64,000 bases of DNA, from contig NZ_JAIWZC010000001.1 in NCBI RefSeq assembly GCF_020297485.1, forward strand, positions 4,712,001-4,776,000, in the 5' to 3' direction. The notes below the pieces were generated by a model. The model was not told the origin of the DNA and made no database searches. It was given only the letters and a program-made list of their open reading frames with translations. Position 1 is the first letter of the stretch, and every line of letters starts with the position of its first letter. The position numbers and the translations under genes were made by a program. Positions 35,758 to 44,335 of the stretch are shown here, piece by piece. This stretch comes from Enterocloster clostridioformis (lineage in GTDB: Bacteria > Bacillota > Clostridia > Lachnospirales > Lachnospiraceae).

Positions 35758-36087
35758 CATATTCTGCCAGTCCGTCAGGTCAGGTTCGAGACAGGGAAGA
35801 TTCAGGCATTCGCAGGCTGACTGGGCCAGGTGCTCCTGCTCCATGACAAGGGGTACTTCATAAAGCACGTCCACATCCAGTTTCTGGAGTACGTGGTGAG
35901 GGGGAACATTACAGAAAAGGGCAATTTTGTTTTTGTTGCCTTCGTCCAGGGGCCGCTCAGAACGGCAGACAAGGATGTCAGGCTGGATTCCCATTCCCTG
36001 AAGGTCTTTGACGCTGGCCTGGGTGGGTTTTGTCTTGAGTTCGCCGGAAGCTTTTAGGTAGGGGCTAAGGGTTACGTGGATCAATTT
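35758..36087 (-). pseudogene. Internal fragment of a CTP synthase gene
   Basis: The minus strand encodes LIHVTLSPYLKASGELKTKP, GMGIQPDILVCRSERPLDEG, KKIALFCNVPP-like NKIALFCNVPPHHV, then LDVDVLYEVPLVMEQEHLA and CLNLPCLEPDLTDW. This matches roughly residues 175-285 of PyrG synthetase domain. Both ends of the gene are missing, so it is a relic. An intact pyrG must lie elsewhere (inference). It is the third fragment in a row behind ppdK. Confidence 0.75.
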
Positions 36088-36162
36088 ATTCAACGTACAC
36101 ACCGTGTACGCCTCATGAATTTATGTACAACTGACAAAAAATCATTATATTTTAGCGGTTCA

Positions 36163-36191
36163 TTGACAGGTTGGATAAATGTTGGTAATAT
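36163..36191 (+). promoter_or_regulatory. Promoter of the DeoR-family regulator gene
   Basis: A perfect TTGACA (36163-36168) and TAATAT (36186-36191), 17 bases apart, about 37 bases before the start codon. Confidence 0.7.
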
Positions 36192-36227
36192 TATGGTGAA
36201 GTTAATATGATTTAAATGAGGAGCAGT

Positions 36228-36995
36228 ATGAAGATTATAAGGATTGAACAAGAGGAAGCATATATCCAGAAAGCACAGAATGTTACGATTGAAGAGTTGT
36301 GTGAAAAATTTGGAGTGTCTAAAAATACAATACGCAGGGATCTGATAGAGTTAGAGAAGAAGGGGAGCATTGTAAAGAATTACGGGGGTGTTTCCAGTAC
36401 GATCCAGAACTATGATGTTGGAATGCTTCCGTTTAATACGCGGGGACACCTGATGCTGGAGGAAAAGAAAAGAATTGCAGAAAGAGCAGCAGAATTTATA
36501 AATGACGGAGATTATATTTTTGTGGATTCCGGTTCTACGGTTTGTAATCTGGTGGATTACATAAAGAATCTCAAAGTCACAGTGCTGACAAATAATCTGG
36601 ATTTTATTATAAGAGCCCTGCAATATCCTAATATTCAGATCATCACATTTTCAGGTATCCTGAACAGGGATTACTACTCCTTTACAAGTATTGATGAGAG
36701 GAGCGCGGAAATACTTTCAAGCTATAATTTTACCAAGGCATTCATGGCAGCAACCGGCGTAACTGTACAGTATGGTGTTATGAATTCCCTTCTTTCTGAT
36801 AATGAATTAAAGGTAACTGCAGTTAATCGTGCCCAGGAGGTATATTTGCTGGTTGATCATACTAAATTTGGAAAGGTGACCATAAAATCTTATGGATCCC
36901 TGGAACAGATTGACACCATTATTACAAACCAGCCTCCGTCTGATGAGATGATAGAGAGTATCCGGCAATGCGGCTGTGAAATTATTATTGTTTAG
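36228..36995 (+). CDS. DeoR-family transcriptional regulator
   Basis: A 255-residue sugar-responsive repressor. The N-terminal helix-turn-helix reads VTIEELCEKFGVSKNTIRRDL with ELEKKGSIVKNYGGV after it, the DeoR signature. The C-terminal sugar-phosphate-binding domain (DeoRC) shows ERAAEFINDGDYIFVDSGST, VTVLTNNLD and LLVDHTKFGK. Such proteins (GlpR, IolR, LacR) sense phosphorylated intermediates. It is encoded just before the TRAP/aldolase/kinase operon and is separated from it by a terminator, so it probably controls that operon. The start at 36228 follows GAGGAG; another ATG lies 12 bases upstream. Composition is more AT-rich than the core. Confidence 0.9.
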   Translation: MKIIRIEQEEAYIQKAQNVTIEELCEKFGVSKNTIRRDLIELEKKGSIVKNYGGVSSTIQNYDVGMLPFNTRGHLMLEEKKRIAERAAEFINDGDYIFVDSGSTVCNLVDYIKNLKVTVLTNNLDFIIRALQYPNIQIITFSGILNRDYYSFTSIDERSAEILSSYNFTKAFMAATGVTVQYGVMNSLLSDNELKVTAVNRAQEVYLLVDHTKFGKVTIKSYGSLEQIDTIITNQPPSDEMIESIRQCGCEIIIV

Positions 36996-37012
36996 TGAAA
37001 TTAATAAGATTC

Positions 37013-37057
37013 AAAAAATCCATGGACTGGTGGAATTTCCCAGCCCATGGATTTTTT
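37013..37057 (+). terminator. Terminator of the DeoR-family regulator gene
   Basis: AAAAAATCCATGG pairs with CCATGGATTTTTT around a loop that also contains CTGG/CCAG, giving a long stem with a T run. Confidence 0.85.
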
Positions 37058-37088
37058 ATATTATCATAAAATAACTATAATACAACCA

Positions 37089-37156
37089 CAAAATAATCAA
37101 ATTATACCAAAATACTACCAAAATATATTGACAAGATAACCATTAAGTGATACTAT
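37089..37156 (+). promoter_or_regulatory. TRAP operon promoter with three CAAAATA repeats upstream
   Basis: TTGACA (37128-37133) and TACTAT (37151-37156) are 17 bases apart. Immediately upstream stand three direct copies of CAAAATA at 37089-37095, 37108-37114 and 37119-37125, the last two extended as ACCAAAATA and spaced 11 bases, one helical turn. They end three bases before the -35 box and are good candidates for the binding site of the DeoR-family regulator encoded upstream (inference). Confidence 0.55.
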
Positions 37157-37225
37157 AATGACGAAACCACAGATGATTATTGTAGCATTATCCAATGATT
37201 TTTACAAAGAAGGGGGAACTTTCAA

Positions 37226-38284
37226 ATGAAAAAAATTATGACACTCATTGCCGCAATCTCAATTGCCAGCACAATACTGTACGGATGCGGAGGAAAAGAG
37301 GCCGCTGTACCAACAACTTCAGGTGGAGGTCAGAATGTGGAGGCAGTTGAACGGAGCGGGGAAACTATTAAATTTACAATCACATCAGATTCACCTAAAC
37401 GGGCAGAATACTGCCAGTTATTCGTGGATTACGTTGCCATGGCTTCAGAGGGGAAGTATGTGGGTGAGGTTCTTGCGGCCAGTTCATTGGGCTCTGCTGC
37501 GGATACAGCCCAGATGATACAAATGGGTACATTGGATTTCAATCTGAACGATGATATGTCAATTGATGGTATTCTTGATGGAAAACTGGGATTTGCATGG
37601 CTTCCTGGTCTCGTATCAGACTATGATGAGGCAGATCAATATTATAATGAGGGGTGGATTGCAGACCAGGCTGCAAAGATCATGGAAGAGAACAACATAA
37701 TCAGAATCAGTTCTTTTTGTAATGGTTTTAGGCAGGTGGGGAATATGAAGCGTGAGATAACTGACATGTCTGATCTGAAAGGACTAAAAATCAGAATCCC
37801 CTCTGTAGCTTCTGTAGAATCCTTCTATGAGAAATGCGGTGCCCTTCCTGTTTCAATTCCAGGGTCTGAGGTATTGTCAGCTATCCAGACAGGGACGGTA
37901 GACGGGCTTGATAATGCGGTATTCAACTATGTAAATCAGGGGTTAACAGATGTTATAAAGTATATTACTGAACTGAATTACTGCTATTCCGGCGGCTGTT
38001 TTGTATCAAGCCCTAAATTCTGGAACACTCTAAGCGATGATGATAAGGACATGTTTACGGAGTGTGCGAGGAAAGCATCAGCAGAGTTTACGGAATATTT
38101 TAGGAATACAACAGATGAACTGGTAAATAGTGGTGTTGACAGCGGACAGTGGGTGGTATCACAGCCGTCAGAGGACATGAAGGCTGGGCTGCAAAAGATT
38201 TATGAAGAAATATGGGAAGAATCAAAAGGCAAATATCCAGCGGATATTATGGATATGATCATCAGCGGAGATTATAAAAAATAA
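37226..38284 (+). CDS. dctP: TRAP transporter solute-binding lipoprotein (DctP family)
   Basis: A 352-residue extracytoplasmic binding protein. The signal peptide MKKIMTLIAAISIASTILYG ends at a lipobox with Cys21. The DctP fold is recognised by SDSPKRAEYCQLFVDYV, GSAADTAQMIQMGTLDF, DMSDLKGLKIRIP and the segment SAIQTGTVDGLDNAVFNYVNQG, where family members contact a ligand carboxylate. It delivers a sugar acid or other organic acid to the DctQM permease encoded next; the exact ligand is unknown. First gene of the operon. A ribosome binding site GAAGGGGG lies before the ATG. Confidence 0.93.
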   Translation: MKKIMTLIAAISIASTILYGCGGKEAAVPTTSGGGQNVEAVERSGETIKFTITSDSPKRAEYCQLFVDYVAMASEGKYVGEVLAASSLGSAADTAQMIQMGTLDFNLNDDMSIDGILDGKLGFAWLPGLVSDYDEADQYYNEGWIADQAAKIMEENNIIRISSFCNGFRQVGNMKREITDMSDLKGLKIRIPSVASVESFYEKCGALPVSIPGSEVLSAIQTGTVDGLDNAVFNYVNQGLTDVIKYITELNYCYSGGCFVSSPKFWNTLSDDDKDMFTECARKASAEFTEYFRNTTDELVNSGVDSGQWVVSQPSEDMKAGLQKIYEEIWEESKGKYPADIMDMIISGDYKK

Positions 38285-38316
38285 GGTTTTAAAGCTGTGT
38301 GAAAGAGGGAATGTAT

Positions 38317-38874
38317 ATGGGAGAAAGTATATCAGCAAGATCGCATTATATGAATGTATTTGAAAAAATAAATCACTGCTTTCTTTATTTTGAAAAGATT
38401 GTGCTTACGTTCTGCACCATTGTTCTTGTTATAGCTATTTTTATTCAGGTTGTCTGCCGTTACATATTACTGATCTCTACCCCGTGGGCAGAAGAATTGG
38501 CACGGTATCTGTTTGTGTGGATGGCTTATCTGGGAGGGGGATATGCGCTCCATACTGGGGGACAGATAGAGATTGATATAGCGCCTACCATTATCAAATC
38601 ATTGAAAGGGATAAGCACTGCAACAAAAGACAGGATCATTCTGCTGTTAAAAACAGTAGGTCTGGTGATAACAGTAGTGTTTCTCCTTGGATTTTGCTGG
38701 GTATTTGGGAATTATATTATGTTCATAGCTGGAGGAAGCCAGACATCCCAGACAATGCATATCCCTATGTGGATTGTATATTTCCCCGTACTTATTGGAT
38801 CCCTTATTACGGTGTGGCATGGAGTATACAGGATATTGTGCAATATTTGGCCGGTATCTGTTAATGTAGATTGA
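38317..38874 (+). CDS. dctQ: TRAP transporter small permease (DctQ family)
   Basis: A 185-residue membrane protein with four predicted helices and the DctQ motif WAEELARYLFVWMAYLGGGYAL. It couples the binding protein to the large permease. The start at 38317 has AGAGGG seven bases upstream; a GTG at 38299 is a weaker alternative. The gene lies 32 bases behind dctP and 17 before dctM. Confidence 0.92.
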   Translation: MGESISARSHYMNVFEKINHCFLYFEKIVLTFCTIVLVIAIFIQVVCRYILLISTPWAEELARYLFVWMAYLGGGYALHTGGQIEIDIAPTIIKSLKGISTATKDRIILLLKTVGLVITVVFLLGFCWVFGNYIMFIAGGSQTSQTMHIPMWIVYFPVLIGSLITVWHGVYRILCNIWPVSVNVD

Positions 38875-38891
38875 GGGGAGGGGGATAAAAT

Positions 38892-40208
38892 ATGACACCA
38901 TTAACAGCATTATTGGTTTTTATAGGTACGTTTTTATTTGTGGCAATCGTTTTTGTGATTCCTGTTAGCTACGCATTGGGAATTGCCTCTATGGTTGTGT
39001 TTATGGCTGGGGGCCATGATGTGGTGACGGTTGCACAGTATGCATGGTCCTCCCTGGACAGCTTTTCCTTCCTGGCAATACCGTTTTACATATATGCCGG
39101 TACATTGATGGAATACAGCGGCATTTCCAAAATGCTGATAAACTGGATCGGAGGTATTATAGGCAGGGTAAGAGGAAGTCTGGGAATCATAACCATTCTT
39201 GCATCCATGGCCTTTGGCGTACTTACCGGTTCTGCTATGGCAACAATATCTGCCATTGGAAAAATTGTTCAGCCGCAAATGGAAAAAGAGAAATATCCCA
39301 GAGGCTATGTGGCGGCATTGCTGGCAGCTACATGCTTTTTGGGGATCCTTATTCCTCCGTCCGTACCGGGGATCATGTACGCGCTGTCGGCAGGAATTAA
39401 AATATCGGATGTCTGGATGGTCACTATTGGACCGACGCTTATTTTTATGGTTGGATATATCACTGTTAATTATTGCAGGATTGGGCGTCATCTTCCAAAG
39501 CCGGAGGCAGTTTCCATAAGTGGAACTGAACGTCTGGAAGAGTTTGGAAAAAACACATTTCGTGCAATTCCAGCATTACTCATGCCTGTTATTATATACG
39601 GATGTATATATGGAGGCATCTGTACGCCTACAGAAGCCGGTGCGTTAAGTGCGGTATATGGCATTTTTTATTATCTGATTTTGTGGTTTGTAAATAAGAA
39701 AGCGATCAAGATCGATTTCCTTACCATAGCAGCGATCAGCGGTGCATCAACAGCTGTGATCGGATTGTTAAATGCTTTTTCGGTTATTGCAGGAAAAGTG
39801 ATAACACTCACGGGAGTCTCTGGTTTCCTCTCAAACCTCATTACACAGTCCATTTCAACCAAAGGCGGTTTCCTTTTAATGATTAATATCCTATTTTTGT
39901 TTATGGGAACATTTATGGATATTAATGCCACTATCCTGATCATGACGCCGCTTCTTCTTCCGGTTGCAATGAACGCTTATGGTATTACAGCGCTCCATTT
40001 TGGCGCGATCATGCTTGTGAATATGTGCGTGGGTTTTTTGACACCGCCTTTTGCAGTGGGGATATTTGTGGGACAAAAAATCGCAGGAGCTACATTTACA
40101 GACACAGTAAAGGAAGCAGTCCCCTTTATCATAGTTGGTCTGGCGGCGATTTTAGTCACAACTCTTTGCTCTGGATATTTAATGTTTTTTGTTAATCTGT
40201 TTACGTAA
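38892..40208 (+). CDS. dctM: TRAP transporter large permease (DctM family)
   Basis: A 438-residue, about 12-helix secondary transporter subunit driving sodium-coupled uptake. Family motifs include FLAIPFYIYAGTLMEYSGIS, GSAMATISAIGKIVQP, LLAATCFLGILIPPSVPGI, CTPTEAGALSAVYG and MDINATILIMTPLLLPV. It completes a DctPQM system together with the two preceding genes. Confidence 0.95.
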   Translation: MTPLTALLVFIGTFLFVAIVFVIPVSYALGIASMVVFMAGGHDVVTVAQYAWSSLDSFSFLAIPFYIYAGTLMEYSGISKMLINWIGGIIGRVRGSLGIITILASMAFGVLTGSAMATISAIGKIVQPQMEKEKYPRGYVAALLAATCFLGILIPPSVPGIMYALSAGIKISDVWMVTIGPTLIFMVGYITVNYCRIGRHLPKPEAVSISGTERLEEFGKNTFRAIPALLMPVIIYGCIYGGICTPTEAGALSAVYGIFYYLILWFVNKKAIKIDFLTIAAISGASTAVIGLLNAFSVIAGKVITLTGVSGFLSNLITQSISTKGGFLLMINILFLFMGTFMDINATILIMTPLLLPVAMNAYGITALHFGAIMLVNMCVGFLTPPFAVGIFVGQKIAGATFTDTVKEAVPFIIVGLAAILVTTLCSGYLMFFVNLFT

Positions 40209-40256
40209 ATAAAATATACCCGGGTTATAATTTAAGAAAGGTAAAGGTGATGTTTG

Positions 40257-41069
40257 ATGGAATTTATGGGATATAGTGCAAGAATGCGCCGGTTAATGCC
40301 TGAAAAGGACGGCAGATATTTCGGATTGACTGTGGACCACAGTATGGCCAGGGGGGTTATGAGAGGACTTGATACATTCCAGAAGACCATAGATGATATG
40401 TGTGCAGGAGGACCGGATGCAATAACCATGCATAAAGGATTGGCAGAACGGTGCTTTGGCCAACATGCAGGTATTACACCCTTGGTATTGAAATGCACTA
40501 CTTTTTCTCCCTACCAGCCGGATTTTGACACACCGGTGGCCACGGTAGAGGAAGGGGTAAGACTGGGAGCGGACGCAGTGTCCATAGGGTGTATTGTATG
40601 TGGAGACAAACAGCCGCAGCAGTTATCTACACTGGCTGATTACTGTAAGAAAGCAAAAGAGCTGGGAATGCCTGTCATATCCCACATATATCCAAGAGGA
40701 AACTGCTTAAAAGATGAAGCCAGATATGATTGGAAAAATATACTGTATGCAACAAGAGCTGCGGCAGAGTTGGGAGTTGATCTGATCAAGACCAATTATA
40801 CGGGAGATCCGGAAAGTTTTGCAAGGGTAGTGGAAGGAACCCCCAGTATGGTTGCCATTGCTGGAGGCGATAACTGTCGAACTCCCCAGGAATTGTTTAA
40901 AATGACGAAGGACGTACTGGACTCCGGTGCAGCGGGAGTTACCTATGGCAGGTTTATCATACAGTATCCCAAAATCACTCCGATTGTCAAAGCGGTAAAG
41001 TCGATCATACATGGCGGATATTCAGTGAAAGAAGCAATGGAACTATTGGAAGAGCTGGAACATGAGTGA
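40257..41069 (+). CDS. Class I aldolase of the DhnA/FbaB (DeoC-LacD) type
   Basis: A 270-residue TIM-barrel aldolase. It begins with GRYFGLTVDHSMARGVMRGL, shows DAVSIGCIVCGD and HIYPRGN, has the Schiff-base lysine probably in VDLIKTNYTGDPESF, and ends with VAIAGGDNCRTPQELF and AAGVTYGRFI. This is the DhnA-type pattern also seen in archaeal fructose-bisphosphate aldolase, LsrF and related enzymes. With a kinase following, it should cleave a phosphorylated sugar (acid) to a three-carbon phosphate and an aldehyde. In inositol catabolism the equivalent step (IolJ) is normally class II, so this would be a non-homologous replacement if the kinase is really IolC-like. AAAGGTGA precedes the ATG. Confidence 0.85.
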   Translation: MEFMGYSARMRRLMPEKDGRYFGLTVDHSMARGVMRGLDTFQKTIDDMCAGGPDAITMHKGLAERCFGQHAGITPLVLKCTTFSPYQPDFDTPVATVEEGVRLGADAVSIGCIVCGDKQPQQLSTLADYCKKAKELGMPVISHIYPRGNCLKDEARYDWKNILYATRAAAELGVDLIKTNYTGDPESFARVVEGTPSMVAIAGGDNCRTPQELFKMTKDVLDSGAAGVTYGRFIIQYPKITPIVKAVKSIIHGGYSVKEAMELLEELEHE

Positions 41070-41082
41070 TGGAGATGACATA

Positions 41083-42069
41083 ATGCAATTGGACAGATTT
41101 AGAAAAATAGATGTAATAGCAATGGGAAGGGCAACGGTAGACCTGTACGCAAATGAGACAGGGCCTATGGAAGATGCAAAGACATTTTCCAAATACGTGG
41201 GAGGGTCTCCGGCAAATACCGCTGTTGCCATGGCTAACCTTGGACTGAAGGTGGGATATATTGGAAAAGTGTCGGATGATGCCTTCGGAAGATTTATATG
41301 TTCCTATTTGAATGGAAAAGGTGTGGATGTTTCCCATATACGTACTGATGACACGGGAAGAAGATCAGGATTGACCATGGGAGAGATCAGAGAAGATGGG
41401 AAGTGCAGTTATTTTATGTACCGGCAGGATTGCGCGGATTTGAATATACAGTGTACAGAGATCGATGAAAAATATATTGCCGATGCGAAAATGCTTCTGA
41501 TATCCGGCACATCACTTACACATAGCCCTGCCAGAGAAAGCGTTTTTCTTGCCATGTCCTATGCCAGGAAAAACAACACCAGGATCATACTGGATTTAGA
41601 CTACAGGACCGATACGTGGGATACGGAGGAGGAAGCATCTGTATATTACCATATGGCAGCGCTTCAATCAGATATGGTGATCGGTACACGAGAAGAATTC
41701 GATGTTATGGAGCGGATGTTTCTTCCTGGGAACAGGGATGATAAGAAATCAGCAGAATATTTCCTTGAGCGTGGGGCGGAATATGTGTCTATAAAAAGGG
41801 GAAAGGAAGGTTCCTGTATATATACCAAAGAGGATATCTATCATGGCGGAGTATATCCTGTAAAAGCGGTCAAAACATTCGGTGCAGGAGATGCTTACTC
41901 TGGTGCATTTAATTATGGGATAATCAGTGGATTTACTATGGAAAAGTGTTTGATGTATGCGGCTGCGGCTGCCTCCATTACGATATCAGGACACAGCTGT
42001 TCTGATTCAACTCCTACACTGGAACAGATAGATAGATTTATTACAGAGAATGACTATATATGCGGATAA
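41083..42069 (+). CDS. PfkB-family sugar kinase similar to IolC
   Basis: A 328-residue ribokinase-family kinase. The N-terminal block DVIAMGRATVDLYANETGP, KTFSKYVGGSPANTAVAMANLGL and GYIGKVSDDAFGRFI closely resemble 5-dehydro-2-deoxygluconokinase (IolC). The C-terminal PfkB signature is TFGAGDAYSGAFNYG, with catalytic Asp in GAGDAY. It would phosphorylate the substrate of the aldolase encoded just before. No other inositol genes (iolG, iolE, iolD, iolB) are nearby, so the acid is probably imported ready-made through the TRAP system. The start at 41083 has GGAG eight bases upstream; one at 41062 would overlap the aldolase gene. Confidence 0.85.
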   Translation: MQLDRFRKIDVIAMGRATVDLYANETGPMEDAKTFSKYVGGSPANTAVAMANLGLKVGYIGKVSDDAFGRFICSYLNGKGVDVSHIRTDDTGRRSGLTMGEIREDGKCSYFMYRQDCADLNIQCTEIDEKYIADAKMLLISGTSLTHSPARESVFLAMSYARKNNTRIILDLDYRTDTWDTEEEASVYYHMAALQSDMVIGTREEFDVMERMFLPGNRDDKKSAEYFLERGAEYVSIKRGKEGSCIYTKEDIYHGGVYPVKAVKTFGAGDAYSGAFNYGIISGFTMEKCLMYAAAAASITISGHSCSDSTPTLEQIDRFITENDYICG

Positions 42070-42071
42070 AA

Positions 42072-42121
42072 AAAGGAACTGTCGGTTGGGCCGTTAAGGC
42101 AGAACCGGCAGTTCCTTTTTT
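42072..42121 (+). terminator. Strong terminator after the IolC-like kinase gene
   Basis: A perfect or nearly perfect 16-bp stem, AAAGGAACTGTCGGTT with AACCGGCAGTTCCTTT (one G-T pair), followed by T residues. The group II intron begins three bases after the T run. Since a kinase gene of the same pathway lies behind the intron, the hairpin may originally have been an intra-operon attenuator. Confidence 0.85.
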
Positions 42122-42123
42122 AG

Positions 42124-44008
42124 GTGCGCCCGGCGGGCGCACGTTCTAACGGGTGAAAGTCCCTGACCCGCCCGGCAGTGGGAAGGGTGCAGCCAATGGC
42201 AAGGGCGTCATCGTGAGGTGGGGTCTGAAGGAAGCCGGAGGCAAACCACTGGCCTGTAAAAGTTGTCCGGATAGGCTGTGAAGCGTGGATGAGGTTGCCT
42301 AACAAACTAAAGTCCAATAACTGCACGGAACGCCAGCAGTAAACGGGGCAGGTATAAGTGGGAAAGAACGTGTGAGTACCCGGGGAGGTCTCACGGACGT
42401 GAAAGTGGCGATAAAACATTCGCTGTCACGGAGTAAAGCTTGCCGTGAGAAGTCAGCAGAGGTCATAGTACCGGGCGGTCGCAAACGCACCGGGAAGGAC
42501 TGAACAGTAGGAGGTGTCGTTACCAAATGGAAACCGGACATGGAATTAAGTACAGACAACTTCATATTGAGGACTACCTGCGAGAGATACCTGCGGAACA
42601 GGGAAGGGAAACAGGAGAGTACGCCCATGAAAGGATTACCGGGAACCCCGACACCAACACGGACTTTCGGACGGACAACCTGCTAGATACGATTCTTAGA
42701 AGCGACAATCTAAATGCCGCCTATAAGAAGGTCAAAACGAACAAAGGCGTTGGTGGGATTGACGGAATGCAGGTGGATGAACTTCTACCCTACCTGAGAG
42801 AACACCAGTCCGAATTGGTCGAGCAGGTGAGGGAAGGCAAATACAAGCCAAACCCAGTCCGAAGGGTAGAAATACCCAAAGAGGAGAAAGGAAAAACAAG
42901 GAAACTGGGGATACCCACAGTGGTAGACAGGGTAATCCAACAGGCAATCGCACAGGAACTGACGCCCTTATATGAAGAACAGTTCTCTGACAACAGCATC
43001 GGATTCCGTCCCGGCAGAGGGGCGCATGACGCACTGGAAAGATGTAGGAAATATATCAACGAAGGATATGTCTACGTGGTCAGCATGGATTTACAATCCT
43101 ACTTTGACACGGTGAACCACAGCAAGCTGATAGAGGTGCTGTCGAGGACGGTGAAGGACGGGAGGGTAATCTCGCTGATACACAAGTACCTGAAAGCCGG
43201 AGTAATGGAGGACGGAGGATTTCACGCAACGACCGAGGGCGTGCCGCAGGGAGGCCCGCTAAGTCCCTTATGTGGAAATGTCATGCTGAATGAGTTGGAC
43301 AAGGAACTGGAGCGCAGGGGACACAAGTATGTGAGGTATGCGGATGACTGCCTGATTCTGTGCAAAAGCAGGAAAAGCGCAGAGAGGACAATGGAAAACA
43401 TTGTGCCATTCATCACAGGAAAACTGTTTCTGAAAGTCAATCTTCAGAAAACGACAGTGAGCCACGTCAGCAAGATAAAATACCTGGGCTACGGCTTTTA
43501 CCGGCATAAAGGGAAATGCCGCATGAGGATACACCCGAAGTCGGTGGCAAAAATGAAGAACCGGATACGGGAGCTGACAACCAGAGGGAACAAATGGAGC
43601 AATCAGGAGAGGGAAGAAAAACTCCGAAGCTATGCAAGGGGATGGATTAACTATTATCGATATGCAGACATGAAAAGCCTGATGGAACAGACGGATGAGT
43701 GGCTGCGCCACAGAATCCGAGCGGTGTACTGGAAACAATGGAAGAAGGTACGCACAAGATATAAAATGTTGCGGGCGTTACATTTACCAGAGTGGAAGGT
43801 GCATGAGATGGCGAACTGCCGAAAGGGAGTGTGGAGAGCGGCGGGAATGCTCAACTCGGCACTCACCAAAAGAATCATAGTGGACAGACTTGGTTATCCC
43901 GATATGACTGCCCACTATCTGAAAGTCCGAGTAAACTATTGAACCGCGTAGTACCGAACGGTACGCTACGTGGTGTGGAAGGGGAGGTTAAAATCTCCCC
44001 TATCCGAT
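42124..44008 (+). mobile_element. Group IIC intron, about 1,885 bp
   Basis: The 5' end GTGCGCCCGG (42124) fits the group II consensus GUGYG, and GC-rich stem-loops of domain I follow. A reverse transcriptase is encoded in domain IV. Domain V is visible at about 43940-43978 (GAACCGCGTAGTACC, GAAC loop, GGTACGCTACGTGG), and domain VI (AGGGGAGGTT / AATCTCCCCT) follows, ending near 44008 with CCGAT. The insertion site directly downstream of a terminator T run is the known preference of bacterial class C introns, and the encoded protein lacks an endonuclease domain, in agreement. The exact 3' end is uncertain by a few bases. Confidence 0.88.
42527..43942 (+). CDS. ltrA: Group II intron reverse transcriptase/maturase (class C)
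   Basis: A 471-residue intron-encoded protein. The reverse transcriptase domains are clear: KGVGGIDGMQVDEL, RPLGIP-like RKLGIPTVVDRVIQQAI, SIGFRPGRGAHDAL, VVSMDLQSYFDTVNH, GVPQGGPLSPL and the catalytic YADD in KYVRYADDCLI. The maturase X domain follows (WINYYRYADMKSLMEQTDEWLRHRIR within it). There is no C-terminal HNH endonuclease, as in class C introns, so mobility would use single-stranded or hairpin DNA at replication forks. AGGAGG precedes the ATG by 11 bases. Confidence 0.95.
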   Translation: METGHGIKYRQLHIEDYLREIPAEQGRETGEYAHERITGNPDTNTDFRTDNLLDTILRSDNLNAAYKKVKTNKGVGGIDGMQVDELLPYLREHQSELVEQVREGKYKPNPVRRVEIPKEEKGKTRKLGIPTVVDRVIQQAIAQELTPLYEEQFSDNSIGFRPGRGAHDALERCRKYINEGYVYVVSMDLQSYFDTVNHSKLIEVLSRTVKDGRVISLIHKYLKAGVMEDGGFHATTEGVPQGGPLSPLCGNVMLNELDKELERRGHKYVRYADDCLILCKSRKSAERTMENIVPFITGKLFLKVNLQKTTVSHVSKIKYLGYGFYRHKGKCRMRIHPKSVAKMKNRIRELTTRGNKWSNQEREEKLRSYARGWINYYRYADMKSLMEQTDEWLRHRIRAVYWKQWKKVRTRYKMLRALHLPEWKVHEMANCRKGVWRAAGMLNSALTKRIIVDRLGYPDMTAHYLKVRVNY

Positions 44009-44018
44009 AAGGGAAGGC

Positions 44019-44335
44019 ATGAAACGATTATTCTCAATTACGGATGATTTGACAGGGGCAGCAGATTCGGGCAGCTATTTTACAAACAGGGGGATTGAAC
44101 TGACTAATTATACGGAATTGAATCCGGATAAAATCACTTAGTCATCAGAACACAATATATGTTTATTCCTGATATCTTAAAAAAGGGGGTTCAATACCGG
44201 ATAGAATGTATTGATATAGTAAAGGGTACGCAGATGAAATTGGTACAAAGAGTTGCCAGGGCTGTTGGTCAGGATAACAGGGTCATTGTTTTTGATGCGA
44301 TCACAAAAGAGGATGGGAAACGGCTCGTATCATCA
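44019..44335 (+). pseudogene. Four-carbon acid sugar kinase (DUF1537) remnant
   Basis: The first 40 codons (44019-44141), with an AAGGGA ribosome binding site, read RLFSITDDLTGAADSGSYF, the ATP/substrate start motif of DUF1537 kinases such as OtnK/DtnK, and then run into a stop. Further on, in another frame, GVQYRIECIDIVKG and LVQRVARAVGQDNRVIVFDAITKEDGKRL match the middle of the same family. The gene therefore has a frameshift or deletion and is cut off completely at 44336 by an IS630 fragment. It was evidently the next enzyme of the TRAP/aldolase/kinase locus before the intron and IS arrived. Confidence 0.7.

Noticed and set aside
35071..36102. A 343-codon open frame on the minus strand behind ppdK
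   Set aside because: Only its first about 110 codons resemble a real protein (CTP synthase) and part of its end a symporter; the middle is the antisense of a LarA-like fragment. It is an accident of joined fragments, not one gene.
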